Assembly: GCF_030684675.1 (NCBI RefSeq)
Contig: NZ_JAUXXZ010000042.1
Coordinates: forward strand, 1-64,000
Length of the DNA: 64,000 nucleotides
Reading direction: 5' to 3'
Source: Daejeonella sp.
GTDB taxonomy: Bacteria; Bacteroidota; Bacteroidia; Sphingobacteriales; Sphingobacteriaceae
Made by a program: the position numbers and the translations under genes. The notes under the pieces are model-generated. The model was given only the letters and a program-made list of their open reading frames with translations. It was not told where the DNA came from and searched no databases. Numbering within the stretch: position 1 is the first letter of the stretch; each line of letters opens with the position of its first letter. Below are positions 17,155 through 25,872 of this stretch, in pieces.

Positions 17155-17550
17155 ATGAGCCAAAAGACAGATATAAAGGGAATAGATGATATCAAAATTA
17201 TGGTTGATGTGTTCTACCAGAAGGTTCGTGAAGACGAATTACTGGCACCTATATTTAATTTCAGACTTTCAACACATTGGGAACCGCATCTTGAAAAGAT
17301 GTATACTTTCTGGAATGCAGCATTATTCGGTGTAAAAGGGTACAATGGTAATCCATTCATCAAACACGCAACGATGGAACTTGGCGAAGAGCATTTCGAA
17401 CGATGGATGAACCTATTCAACGAAACGGTTAATACACATTTTGAAGGATCTGTGGCTGAAGATGCCAAAACAAGGGCAGGCATAATGGCAAGTATGTTCA
17501 TGCATAAAATTGAACAGATCAAACAAAATTCTACCAGGCCAATATTCTGA
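17155..17550 (+). CDS. Truncated haemoglobin, group III
   Basis: A 131-residue globin. MVDVFYQKVREDELLAPIF, then HWEPHLEKMYTFWNAALFG and GNPFIKHATMELGEEHFERW follow the short 2-over-2 globin pattern; His71 in the IKHATM segment is the likely proximal haem ligand. The group III subtype is suggested by the WNAALFG and HFERW blocks. Known members bind or detoxify nitric oxide and other ligands in the cytoplasm. The start at ATG 17155 is set by the promoter; an in-frame ATG at 17101 lies inside the operator. The Rrf2 regulator gene follows after six bases. Confidence 0.88.
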   Translation: MSQKTDIKGIDDIKIMVDVFYQKVREDELLAPIFNFRLSTHWEPHLEKMYTFWNAALFGVKGYNGNPFIKHATMELGEEHFERWMNLFNETVNTHFEGSVAEDAKTRAGIMASMFMHKIEQIKQNSTRPIF

Positions 17551-17556
17551 TAATCA

Positions 17557-18003
17557 ATGATTTCAAAAGCTTGTCAATACGGAATACGCGCAGCTATTTT
17601 TATCGCATCCAGGCGTAATGATGGTATTAAGCTTAATGTCAAACAAATAGCCTGCGAAGTTGATGCACCAGAGGCATTTACGGCAAAAATATTACAGGAG
17701 CTTAATAAGCACCGCATCATAACCTCATTGAAGGGACCTTATGGTGGTTTCTTCATTGAAGAATTTCAACTGGAACAGCCAGTTATAAATATTGTGAATG
17801 CGATTGATGGTATGTCGGTATTCAAAGAATGCGGGCTTGGTCTGAAACAATGCTCAGCTTCACACCCATGCCCCATGCATGATCAATACAAAATAGCCAG
17901 AGATGCCCTTCAAAATGCATTTCAGCAAACAAGCATTCGCCATTTGGCACTGCAGGTAAATGAGGGTAGCTCATTCATCAATAACCTGGTCTTAAAAAAT
18001 TAA
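17557..18003 (+). CDS. Rrf2 family regulator with candidate Fe-S cysteines (NsrR/IscR-like)
   Basis: A 148-residue winged-helix protein. MISKACQYGIRAAIFIA and the helix-turn-helix (VKQIACEVDAPEAFTAKILQ), then the wing SLKGPYGGFF are typical of Rrf2. Cys92, Cys99 and Cys105 (C-X6-C-X5-C) sit where NsrR, IscR and related proteins bind their cluster. The pairing with a truncated haemoglobin points to nitric oxide or redox sensing. It is probably co-transcribed with the globin and may repress the operon through the upstream palindrome. Confidence 0.88.
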   Translation: MISKACQYGIRAAIFIASRRNDGIKLNVKQIACEVDAPEAFTAKILQELNKHRIITSLKGPYGGFFIEEFQLEQPVINIVNAIDGMSVFKECGLGLKQCSASHPCPMHDQYKIARDALQNAFQQTSIRHLALQVNEGSSFINNLVLKN

Positions 18004-18041
18004 GGATTTTCAGGCGAGCAAAACAAGATTTTACCGAATTA

Positions 18042-18049
18042 TAATTTTG
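18042..18049 (+). promoter_or_regulatory. -7 element before the amidase gene
   Basis: TAATTTTG matches TAnnTTTG and lies 29 bases before the ATG at 18079. No clear -33 TTTG is present at 19 bases upstream. Confidence 0.45.
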
Positions 18050-18078
18050 TAAATTGCAGGATTTAATTTCCTTAAGCA

Positions 18079-18885
18079 ATGCTACAAAAATTCATACAGC
18101 TATTTTTCTGCGGACTGACCCTCACTGCAATATCATGTTCTTCAGGACCATACGGGCCAACGAACAAGGCCTATAAAAATCAAACAAAAGAACTGAGTAA
18201 AACAATCAGAGCTACACCGGTGAATCCTACAGGCCAGGACTTTGTAGGAACAACCAATTTTGGGCTCAGAAAACCAAATTATGTGATCATTCACCATACT
18301 GCCCAAAATTCCACTGAGCAGACCTTAAAAACATTCATTACACCAAAAACTCAGGTGAGCGCCCATTATGTGATCGGTAGGGATGGCGTGATTTATCAAA
18401 TGCTGAATGATTATTTAAGGGCATGGCATGGAGGAGCAGCAAAATGGGGGAATCTGACTGATATTAATTCTTCATCTATAGGAATAGAACTCGATAATAA
18501 TGGCTTTGAGCCATTCTCAGAAGCGCAAATCAATGGCCTTTTAACTGTTCTGGCCAACCTCAAGAAAACACATACTATTCCGGCTGCAAATTTCATCGGA
18601 CACTCAGACATAGCACCTGGCAGAAAAGTTGATCCCAATATTACTTTCCCATGGAAAAAGCTAGCAGAAAATGGATATGGGCTCTGGCAGGATCAGGTGT
18701 TGACAGATTCAGTTCCAGAATCGTTCAACCCGATCGAAGCACTCAGAATCATTGGATATGACATCAAAAATCCGGAAAACGCTATTAAATCATTCCAACT
18801 TCACTTTGTGCAGAAAGAATTGACAGGTATTCTTAATGAAGAGGAAAAACAAATTCTCTTCAATCTGTATAAAAAATACTTATAG
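18079..18885 (+). CDS. N-acetylmuramoyl-L-alanine amidase lipoprotein (Amidase_2 / AmiD-like)
   Basis: A 268-residue protein with a lipoprotein signal ending in AISC (about residue 20). The amidase_2/PGRP domain spans about 60-205: YVIIHHTA gives the first zinc His, SAHYVIGRDGVIYQ and RAWHGG follow, and GHSDIAPGRKVDP carries the second zinc His and the final Asp ligand. The C-terminal ~60 residues contain a short helical peptidoglycan-binding-like module. It cleaves the amide bond between MurNAc and the stem peptide and is likely anchored in the outer membrane for turnover. Confidence 0.88.
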   Translation: MLQKFIQLFFCGLTLTAISCSSGPYGPTNKAYKNQTKELSKTIRATPVNPTGQDFVGTTNFGLRKPNYVIIHHTAQNSTEQTLKTFITPKTQVSAHYVIGRDGVIYQMLNDYLRAWHGGAAKWGNLTDINSSSIGIELDNNGFEPFSEAQINGLLTVLANLKKTHTIPAANFIGHSDIAPGRKVDPNITFPWKKLAENGYGLWQDQVLTDSVPESFNPIEALRIIGYDIKNPENAIKSFQLHFVQKELTGILNEEEKQILFNLYKKYL

Positions 18886-18892
18886 TTTAAGA

Positions 18893-20563
18893 TCAGGATT
18901 TTTGAGATTCTTTTGCCCAGGTATCTTTTAATGTAACTGTCCGGTTAAATACCGGTCTACCTGGTGTTGAATCACTGTCCAGGCTAAAGTACCCTTTGCG
19001 AATGAACTGGTAACCCCGGTCCGCCTCAGGATTCATCAGATCAGGCTCAATAAAAGCATTGCTGATCACCGTTAAACTATCCGGGTTAATGTAGTCTTTG
19101 AAATTACCGTCTTCATTGGAAGGATCTTCTACCCTGAACAATCGATCATACAATCGTATTTCTGCTGTTTGTGCTGCTTTGGCACAAACCCAGTGAATTG
19201 TTCCCTTAACATGAATCCCACTGGTATCAGTCCCGCTCCTTGATTCAGGAATATAAGTACAATGAACTTCCGAAACATTACCGCTTTCATCCTTTACAAA
19301 ACTATCACAACGAACAATGTAAGCATGCTTCAGACGCACCATTAGGCCTGGACCCAGCCGGAAGTATTTTTTAGTGGGCTCTTCCATAAAGTCATCCCGC
19401 TCAATCCATAGCTCAGAACTAAACGGAATGTGACGGAATCCATCGCCACCTTCCATCTCAGGATTATTTTCACCCTCCATTAATTCGGTCTTTCCTTCCG
19501 GATAATTACTGATCACAAGTTTTAATGGTTCAAGTACCACCATCCTTCGCCAGGCACTTTTGTTCAGATCCTCACGGATACAGAATTCAAGTAAACTCAG
19601 GTCTATGAGATTTTCACGTCGGGCTATACCAATACGTTCACTAAAATTGCGAATTGAAAGTGGAGTATAACCACGGCGGCGCAAGCCACTGATAGTCGGC
19701 ATCCTTGGATCATCCCAACCACTTACATGATTTTCATTAACCAGTTGAAGCAACTTTCTTTTGCTCATCACTGTATAATTCATATTCAGACGGGCAAACT
19801 CATATTGCTTAGAAGGAAAATTATTTAACTTATGGATAAACCATTCATAAAGCGGGCGATGCGGAACAAATTCAAGAGTACATATAGAATGGGTGATTTC
19901 TTCAAGCGAATCAGACTGCCCGTGGGCAAAATCATACATTGGGTATATACACCATTGATCACCTGTACGGTGATGATGGGCATGTTTTATACGATACATC
20001 AGCGGGTCGCGAAGATGCATATTGGGTGAAGCAAGATCAATTTTAGCACGTAACACCCTGGCTCCATCAGGGTATTTCCCCTCCTTCATACCTCTGAAAA
20101 GCTGTAGATTTTCTTCAATGCTCCTGCTGCGGGATGGCGTAGGCTTTCCTGGTTCAGTGGGTGTCCCTTTGGCGGCGGCAATTTCCTCAGCCGATCCGTC
20201 TTCCACATAAGCCAATCCCTTTTTGACTAGTTCGAGGGCAAAATCATATAACTGATCAAAATAATCTGATGAGTACAACTCTTTATCCCATTTAAAACCA
20301 AGCCATTGAATATCTTTCTTAATGCTGTCGACATATTCAACATCTTCGGTTGTAGGGTTGGTATCATCAAACCTGAGGTTGGTTTTACCATTATATTTCG
20401 CTGCGATACCGAAGTTCAGGCAAATTGATTTAGCATGCCCGATATGCAAATAGCCGTTTGGCTCAGGAGGAAAACGTGTCAGAACACGACCACCGTTTTT
20501 GCCATTCCGAATATCATCTTCAATGATCTCTTCTAAAAAATTTAATGATCTTTCTTCACTCAT
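18893..20563 (-). CDS. glnS: Glutaminyl-tRNA synthetase
   Basis: A 556-residue class I synthetase starting at the ATG ending at 20563 (ten codons after an upstream in-frame start that lacks family sequence). FPPEPNGYLHIGHAKSICL carries the HIGH motif, NYTVMSKRKL the KMSKS equivalent, and DDPRMPTISGLRRRGYTP is typical of GlnRS rather than GluRS. The C-terminal beta-barrel anticodon-binding domains are complete. A match to the -7 promoter element lies 18 bases upstream. It attaches glutamine to tRNA-Gln, so this organism need not rely on the amidotransferase route for Gln. Confidence 0.95.
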   Translation of the reverse strand: MSEERSLNFLEEIIEDDIRNGKNGGRVLTRFPPEPNGYLHIGHAKSICLNFGIAAKYNGKTNLRFDDTNPTTEDVEYVDSIKKDIQWLGFKWDKELYSSDYFDQLYDFALELVKKGLAYVEDGSAEEIAAAKGTPTEPGKPTPSRSRSIEENLQLFRGMKEGKYPDGARVLRAKIDLASPNMHLRDPLMYRIKHAHHHRTGDQWCIYPMYDFAHGQSDSLEEITHSICTLEFVPHRPLYEWFIHKLNNFPSKQYEFARLNMNYTVMSKRKLLQLVNENHVSGWDDPRMPTISGLRRRGYTPLSIRNFSERIGIARRENLIDLSLLEFCIREDLNKSAWRRMVVLEPLKLVISNYPEGKTELMEGENNPEMEGGDGFRHIPFSSELWIERDDFMEEPTKKYFRLGPGLMVRLKHAYIVRCDSFVKDESGNVSEVHCTYIPESRSGTDTSGIHVKGTIHWVCAKAAQTAEIRLYDRLFRVEDPSNEDGNFKDYINPDSLTVISNAFIEPDLMNPEADRGYQFIRKGYFSLDSDSTPGRPVFNRTVTLKDTWAKESQKS

Positions 20564-20581
20564 AACCAGATTTCGAGGCTG

Positions 20582-20589
20582 CAAAAATA
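20582..20589 (-). promoter_or_regulatory. -7 element for glnS
   Basis: Read on the minus strand, TATTTTTG fits TAnnTTTG and ends 18 bases before the glnS ATG, a short leader as expected. No clear -33 element at 19 bases. Confidence 0.5.
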
Positions 20590-20703
20590 ACAAAATTTAT
20601 TTGCGGGGACAGCTTATTCGTTTTCAGGACAATTCCAATCTGTTCCATAAACGAAATGAGGTATACAATTCAATTTTCTTCTTACTTTTACATAATATCA
20701 ATT

Positions 20704-21123
20704 ATGACAGAATCCCTAAATCGCCCCATTCGGGTACTGGTTGCCAAAGTCGGACTGGATGGTCATGACCGTGGTGCAAAAATAATTGCTAGCTCTCTTC
20801 GGGATGCAGGAATGGAGGTGATTTATACCGGACTCCGTCAGACACCAGAAATGGTTGTTAATACCGCCCTGCAGGAGGATGTGGATGCCATTGGCGTTTC
20901 AATTCTTTCGGGTGCCCACATGACTGTTTTTCCAAAAATAATTCACTTTATGAAAGAAAAAGGTCTGACAGACGTTCTTGTTACTGGTGGAGGAATAATA
21001 CCTGACGATGACATGAAAACCCTTCATGATCTGGGGGTGGGTAAACTCTTTCAACCCGGTACAAATACCGGTGAGATAGTGTCTTTCATCAAAAAATGGG
21101 TGTCAGAGAACAGAAAGTTCTAA
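20704..21123 (+). CDS. Cobalamin-binding domain protein (methylmalonyl-CoA mutase C-terminal-like)
   Basis: A 139-residue Rossmann-type B12-binding domain. [19 protein letters not shown] carries the DxHxxG signature whose His ligates cobalt; SILSGAH and [11 protein letters not shown] are the SxL and GG motifs. ATG 20704 is chosen since the upstream extension (from 20656) has no family match. It is the size of the detached small domain of methylmalonyl-CoA mutase. No mutase large subunit is in the window. The enoyl-CoA hydratase gene begins 58 bases downstream, in keeping with acyl-CoA metabolism. Confidence 0.9.
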   Translation: MTESLNRPIRVLVAKVGLDGHDRGAKIIASSLRDAGMEVIYTGLRQTPEMVVNTALQEDVDAIGVSILSGAHMTVFPKIIHFMKEKGLTDVLVTGGGIIPDDDMKTLHDLGVGKLFQPGTNTGEIVSFIKKWVSENRKF

Positions 21124-21181
21124 TCCCAAATTCTTAATAAAAACCGGGCGAAGATCAGCCCTAATTATAATTTCTTGAATA

Positions 21182-21964
21182 ATGAACTATTCCAACCTGC
21201 TCATCGAAAATCGTGAACGAATTTTATATATAACAATCAATCGCGAAAGCAAACTTAATGCACTTAATAAAGCCACTCTGGCCGAACTTCATGATGTAAT
21301 TACAGGTTCAGTCCATGATGATGAAGTTGGGGGACTGATAATAACCGGGGCCGGACAAAAGGCCTTTGTTGCTGGGGCAGATATTTCTGAATTTGCTGAC
21401 TTTAATGCCGACGAAGGAAGGGAACTTGCCCGCGAAGGACAAATTAAGGTATTTGATGTTATTCAAAACCATTCAAAACCGGTAATTGCTGCTATAAACG
21501 GCTTTGCATTAGGTGGTGGTCTTGAACTTGCGATGGCTTGTCATATCAGGGTGGCAGCATCCGGAGCTAAAATGGGACTTCCTGAAGTAAGTTTAGGGCT
21601 TATACCAGGCTATGGTGGCACACAAAGATTGACCGAACTTATTGGTAAGGGAAGAGCCATGGAAATGATCATGACAGCAGATATGATCAATGCGGAAGAT
21701 GCATACAGAACCGGACTTGTAAACCATGTTTTTGAAGCAGACGATCTTCTGACAAAGGCCGCTGAACTCATGAAAAAGATAATGACCCGCTCCCCATTTG
21801 CAGTAGGCTGTGCCATCAGAGCGATTAATGCAGCTTCAGCAGATGGTATCAATGGCTATGAAACGGAGATTTCAGAGTTCTCAAATTGCTTCGGATCAGA
21901 AGATTTCAGGGAAGGAGTAGCTGCATTTTTGGGTAAAAGAAAGGCTGAATTTACAGGCCGGTAA
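21182..21964 (+). CDS. Enoyl-CoA hydratase/isomerase (crotonase family)
   Basis: A 260-residue crotonase. NRESKLNALNKAT, the oxyanion-hole block AFVAGADISEF, and HSKPVIAAINGFALGGGLELAMACHIRVA are diagnostic; Glu in LPEVSLGLIPGYGGTQRL is placed as in active hydratases (the two catalytic glutamates of rat hydratase correspond to ELAMACH and PEVSLG). It probably hydrates short-chain enoyl-CoA in beta-oxidation. Pairing with a B12-binding domain suggests propionate or branched-chain acyl-CoA breakdown, though this is inference. Confidence 0.92.
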   Translation: MNYSNLLIENRERILYITINRESKLNALNKATLAELHDVITGSVHDDEVGGLIITGAGQKAFVAGADISEFADFNADEGRELAREGQIKVFDVIQNHSKPVIAAINGFALGGGLELAMACHIRVAASGAKMGLPEVSLGLIPGYGGTQRLTELIGKGRAMEMIMTADMINAEDAYRTGLVNHVFEADDLLTKAAELMKKIMTRSPFAVGCAIRAINAASADGINGYETEISEFSNCFGSEDFREGVAAFLGKRKAEFTGR

Positions 21965-22072
21965 GAAAACTACTATTAAAAAGTGTAGAAAATATTTCCC
22001 AATTATTAATAAAATGCTTAAATTAGCAACATAATCATCTAGTTATCAGCCTCTCGGTTTACCTATATACCC

Positions 22073-23476
22073 ATGAATAAAATATTAATAATCGATGACG
22101 AAATAAACATTGGCATTCTTTTATCAAAATTCCTGACCAGAAATGGATTCGAAGTAAAAACAAGTACCAACGGAATCAGTGCGTTGGAGTTAATGACAAA
22201 GGAGGAATTTGATCTGGTTCTTTGTGATTTTCGACTCGAGGACACCGATGGAAGGGAGATGTTAAAAAAGATCAAAACTTCCTATCCCAATACCGGAGTG
22301 ATTATCATTACGGGTTATTCTGATATAAAACTGGCTGTTGAATTAATTAAAATGGGGGCCTTTGACTACATCTCCAAACCGCTTTACCCGGATGAAATAC
22401 TAAATACCATCAATAAAGCACTTGAGGCTCAAAAAATAATTAATCAAACTGAATCGAAAGAACCAGAGGCAGAAAAGCGCAGGGAAAATAGTGGAAGCGT
22501 AATTCCTGAAGAATTTGTTGCCGGGAAAAGTCCGGCTTCTCTTGAATTACTGAAACAAATCAAACTGGTAGCTCCAACCAATTACAGTGTAATACTTAAT
22601 GGTGAGAGCGGTACAGGTAAGGAATCGGTTGCAAAAAGCATTCATTTTAATAGTCCCAGAAAAGATAAACCATTTATTGCGATGGACTGTGGTTCCCTGA
22701 CAAAGGATCTCGCAGGAAGTGAGTTTTTCGGTCATGAAAAAGGGTCATTTACAGGTGCAATGTATACCAAAATAGGTCATTTTGAAATGGCCAACGGAGG
22801 AACACTCTTCCTGGATGAGGTTGGGAATCTTTCTTATGAGATTCAGGCAGCATTGTTAAGAACTGTTCAGGAACGCAAAGTAAAACGAATTGGAAGTACT
22901 AAGGAAATCGATCTCGATGTACGTATCCTGGTTGCCACGAATGAAAACCTGAGTGATGCGATTCAAAAAGGCCGCTTCCGGGAAGACTTATTCCATCGTT
23001 TCAATGAATTTAATATCACCATACCTCCATTGCGCGATCGTGGTAAAGACATCCAGCTTTTTGCCGAACATTTCTTAAAAGAGGCCAATGCTGAATTAAA
23101 CAGAAACGTCACTGGCTTCTCTTCAGAAGTGATAGACTGTATGATGACTTATAACTGGCCAGGAAATGTACGAGAGTTAAAAAATGTGATTCGACGCGCA
23201 ACCCTGATCACTGAAGGAAATGAAATACAGCTCAAGGCTTTGCCACTTGAAATCTCAACATTTGCAAAAGCTTCTGCGCTTGAAAGTAGTTTTGGCTCTA
23301 ATGTTGCTGTTAATCCAAACAAGCATGACCTTAAAAATGCGGCAATGGAAGCTGAATATGAAACCATTCTGAATGTTTTGAAAGAAGTGAATTTCAATAA
23401 GACAAAGGCCGCTAAAATTTTGAATATAGACCGAAAGACACTTTATAATAAAATGAAAGCGATCAATCTGGACTAA
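22073..23476 (+). CDS. Sigma-54-dependent response regulator (NtrC family)
   Basis: A 467-residue regulator. Receiver (1-120): IIDDEIN, phospho-Asp in LVLCDFRLEDTDG, ITGYSD and YISKPL. AAA+ domain: Walker A GESGTGKES near residue 177, the sigma-54 contact loop GSFTGAM, Walker B GGTLFLDEVG, and RRATL. A Fis-type helix-turn-helix closes the protein (NFNKTKAAKILNIDRKTLYNKM). It activates sigma-54 promoters on phosphorylation by a kinase that is not next to it. A strong terminator follows. Confidence 0.95.
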   Translation: MNKILIIDDEINIGILLSKFLTRNGFEVKTSTNGISALELMTKEEFDLVLCDFRLEDTDGREMLKKIKTSYPNTGVIIITGYSDIKLAVELIKMGAFDYISKPLYPDEILNTINKALEAQKIINQTESKEPEAEKRRENSGSVIPEEFVAGKSPASLELLKQIKLVAPTNYSVILNGESGTGKESVAKSIHFNSPRKDKPFIAMDCGSLTKDLAGSEFFGHEKGSFTGAMYTKIGHFEMANGGTLFLDEVGNLSYEIQAALLRTVQERKVKRIGSTKEIDLDVRILVATNENLSDAIQKGRFREDLFHRFNEFNITIPPLRDRGKDIQLFAEHFLKEANAELNRNVTGFSSEVIDCMMTYNWPGNVRELKNVIRRATLITEGNEIQLKALPLEISTFAKASALESSFGSNVAVNPNKHDLKNAAMEAEYETILNVLKEVNFNKTKAAKILNIDRKTLYNKMKAINLD

Positions 23477-23500
23477 ATACCAAACAAAAGGAGAAATCAG

Positions 23501-23538
23501 ATAAACCCGCTTCAGGACCAGGCGGGTTTTATTATTTT
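23501..23538 (+). terminator. Rho-independent terminator after the NtrC-type regulator
   Basis: AAACCCGC (23503-23510) pairs with GCGGGTTT (23522-23529) around an 11-base loop, followed by TATTATTTT. It starts about 27 bases after the stop codon. Confidence 0.85.
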
Positions 23539-23576
23539 AAAGACCCCAATTTAGGGACATTCAGCAGAAAAAGAAT

Positions 23577-24620
23577 ATGTCGATATACAGCTATAAGCAA
23601 AGAAATGACATAGTCCTTGCCATCCTCATCATTTTAGGGTGTTTCGTATTATATAGCCTAAGAACAATAGCCGGTACCTTACTAAGTACCATTGTACTTT
23701 ATACCCTTCTCCTTCCGGTCTATAATTTACTGGTTGAAAAATATAAGGTAAAAGATCGGATAGCTGCAACTCTCATGATTCTTCTTTCACTTCTGGTAAT
23801 AGTGCTTCCGTTCTTAATGCTCAGCCTGATGGTTATCGATAAGATTACAGAATTTCAGGCTGATCCAATGCGAATGATGGTCATTATGCAAAGAATTGAC
23901 GATTTCATTGGTTCTAAATTAGACCAACCGCATCTCCTGGATAAAGCAATGGCAAAACTTAGTCAGTTTGCTGCAGAATTATTCCCTTCACTGATTAGTG
24001 GTGCTTTTAACATTGTTCTCGGACTGGTAATTATGTATTTTCTGCTTTATTTTATGATGGTTCAAAAGAAGGAATTTGAAGCAGGATTGCTTAAATACGC
24101 TCCTTTCCGTGAACAGAATGCTTTGAAATTCGCAGAAGAATTAAAGAAAAACACTTATTCTAATGTTCTGGGACAAGGTTATATTGCCATAGTTCAGGGC
24201 TCCCTTCTTAGTATTTCATTCTTTCTGTTTGGAATCAGTGATCCCATCTTTTGGGGAGTAATAGCCACATTTCTCTGTTTTCTTCCAGCTATTGGAGCGC
24301 CCCTTGTATTTGTACCGGCGGCAATAATTGAGTTAGCCAATGGAAATGATACCGCTGGCTGGGGAATCCTGCTATTTGGTTTTATTGTAATAACCAATAT
24401 TGATAATGTTTTGCGTTTAATAATTGCAAAGGGGATCTCAAATACGCATCCAATCATAACAGTAGTTGGCGTGATTATTGGTATACCCATCTTTGGTATA
24501 CTAGGTCTGGTATTCGGACCGTTATTATTATCGTACTTTATGCTAACTATCCGGATTTATGAAACGAGTAAGCTGGCAACAGAAAGACTTGAAAAACTGA
24601 GATCAGGAGGGAATGAATGA
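23577..24620 (+). CDS. AI-2E family transporter (PF01594-type)
   Basis: A 347-residue integral membrane protein with seven to eight helices. RTIAGTLLSTIVLYTLLLPVYN near the start, and the C-terminal half with GQGYIAIVQGSLLSISFFLFG, FLCFLPAIGAPLVFVPAAI and GILGLVFGPLLLSYFML, are the family hallmarks. Members export autoinducer-2 or act as Na+/H+ or other antiporters; the name is historical and the substrate here is unknown. It precedes three small membrane genes on the same strand. Confidence 0.9.
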   Translation: MSIYSYKQRNDIVLAILIILGCFVLYSLRTIAGTLLSTIVLYTLLLPVYNLLVEKYKVKDRIAATLMILLSLLVIVLPFLMLSLMVIDKITEFQADPMRMMVIMQRIDDFIGSKLDQPHLLDKAMAKLSQFAAELFPSLISGAFNIVLGLVIMYFLLYFMMVQKKEFEAGLLKYAPFREQNALKFAEELKKNTYSNVLGQGYIAIVQGSLLSISFFLFGISDPIFWGVIATFLCFLPAIGAPLVFVPAAIIELANGNDTAGWGILLFGFIVITNIDNVLRLIIAKGISNTHPIITVVGVIIGIPIFGILGLVFGPLLLSYFMLTIRIYETSKLATERLEKLRSGGNE

Positions 24621-24685
24621 TTTTAATGGCATACTGAAATAATTGTAAAAACAAACCATTTATACCTAATATTAAACTATAAATA

Positions 24686-25003
24686 ATGAAAGACAACTCG
24701 AAAATTTTATTTGCACTGCTTGCCGGGATGGCCGCAGGAGCAGCTTTAGGAATATTATTCGCGCCGGAAAAAGGATCAGACACCCGTGATAAACTAAGTG
24801 ATTCCTTAAAAAATCTTGGAGATAGTATTAAAGACCGTGCCGCTGAAGAAATTGAAAACCTGACTGAATTCAAAGAAAAAGTTGTTGAGAATATCCGTAC
24901 AAAAATAAGGTCAGCAGAAGATGATTATACCCAGGCGAAAGTAACTGTAGGCAATGCAGCTGATGATGCAGAACGTACGTATAATAAGGTTAAAAATTCT
25001 TAA
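24686..25003 (+). CDS. YtxH domain-containing small membrane protein
   Basis: A 105-residue protein: one N-terminal membrane segment with glycine/alanine pattern (LFALLAGMAAGAALGILFAPEKGSD), the FAPEKG-type turn typical of YtxH, then a charged helical tail. YtxH proteins are linked to stress in firmicutes and are widespread in Bacteroidota. It is followed 14 bases on by the holin-X-like gene; the pair resembles E. coli YqjD-YqjE in layout. Confidence 0.85.
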   Translation: MKDNSKILFALLAGMAAGAALGILFAPEKGSDTRDKLSDSLKNLGDSIKDRAAEEIENLTEFKEKVVENIRTKIRSAEDDYTQAKVTVGNAADDAERTYNKVKNS

Positions 25004-25017
25004 ATTTTTCTACGGTC

Positions 25018-25398
25018 ATGGAAGAACAGGAGGTTGATCCACAAAATATCATTGAGAAAATTAAAGAATATATTCATGTTCGAACAGAGCTATCTGTGCT
25101 CAGTGCTGTGGATAAGGGATCGCAATTGTTTGCCGGTTTACTTACTGATGGCCTGGTTCTGGTACTTACAGTTCTTGCTTGTTTATTCGGCAGCCTTGCC
25201 CTCGGATTCTATTTATCCGAAGTTTTAAATAACACTTATGGCGGTTTCTTAATCGTAGCAGGTATTTATTTACTTGGAGCCGTAATTTTGAATTCCATCA
25301 AAGAGAAATATTTGGAGAAGCGGATCATTAATTTAGTGATTGAAAAATTTTTCAAGGATAGAAATGAAGAACAACATGAGAACAAGGATTCAAAATAG
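25018..25398 (+). CDS. Phage-holin-X family membrane protein (PF07332-type, YqjE-like)
   Basis: A 126-residue protein with an N-terminal amphipathic helix (IIEKIKEYIHVRTELSVLSAVDKG) and two membrane helices (DGLVLVLTVLACLFGSLALGFYL and GGFLIVAGIYLLGAVIL). The family name comes from actinobacterial holins, but members of this size are cellular stress proteins. Its end overlaps the start of the next gene, so the two are translationally coupled. Confidence 0.8.
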   Translation: MEEQEVDPQNIIEKIKEYIHVRTELSVLSAVDKGSQLFAGLLTDGLVLVLTVLACLFGSLALGFYLSEVLNNTYGGFLIVAGIYLLGAVILNSIKEKYLEKRIINLVIEKFFKDRNEEQHENKDSK

Positions 25399-25837
25399 TG
25401 ACGATCTACGGACCGAGATTCTTCGTTTAAGAACTGTACGTTCTGAGATAGAGGGTGAATTGAAATTTGAAACTGACAGAATTGCCAGCAGGTTTCGTGT
25501 ACCTCTTATGCTATTCAGTAAAGTTAACGATTGGGTTAGTCCAATGTTTAAGCCAAACAGAAATGAACCTGGCAGTTTGCAGCAGGACTGGGTAACCAGT
25601 ATTTTTCGAATTGGTTTGCCGGTAGTAATGAATAAATTTATATTCCCGAAATCAGGATTTCTACTAAAATCAGTGGTCGAATTACTTTCCCAGAATACTG
25701 CGAAAACAGTAAACAAGGATGTTGTAACCGATCTGATAAATAAACTTTCGGAATGGATTAAATCAACTAAACGAAAGAAAAAACAGGAGCCTGGAATTGA
25801 TGATTATGGAATTCCACCGGATAGTGAAACTTATTAG
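25364..25837 (+). CDS. Conserved hypothetical protein, third gene of the YtxH/holin-X group
   Basis: A 157-residue protein overlapping the previous gene by 35 bases (ATG 25364; ATG 25376 is an alternative). The N-terminus is helical and charged (EIEGELKFETDRIASRF), then a WVSPMFKPNRNEP turn, a middle with weakly hydrophobic helices (IGLPVVMNKFIFPKSGFLLKSVVELL) and a basic tail KSTKRKKKQEP. I recognise no catalytic motif. Context suggests a peripheral partner of the two membrane proteins, much as YqjK accompanies YqjDE. It ends in a terminator. Confidence 0.7.
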   Translation: MKNNMRTRIQNSDDLRTEILRLRTVRSEIEGELKFETDRIASRFRVPLMLFSKVNDWVSPMFKPNRNEPGSLQQDWVTSIFRIGLPVVMNKFIFPKSGFLLKSVVELLSQNTAKTVNKDVVTDLINKLSEWIKSTKRKKKQEPGIDDYGIPPDSETY

Positions 25838-25841
25838 AAAG

Positions 25842-25872
25842 AACCTCCCAATCTTATTCGGGAGGTTTTTTA
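25842..25872 (+). terminator. Rho-independent terminator after the membrane gene group
   Basis: AACCTCCC (25842-25849) pairs with GGGAGGTT (25860-25867) and is followed by TTTTT. It overlaps the end of the GDP-fucose synthase gene on the other strand. Confidence 0.88.

Noticed and set aside
25018-25398. Phage holin as sign of a prophage
   Set aside because: No other phage gene lies around; the family name reflects distant actinobacterial members, and the context is a cellular membrane group.
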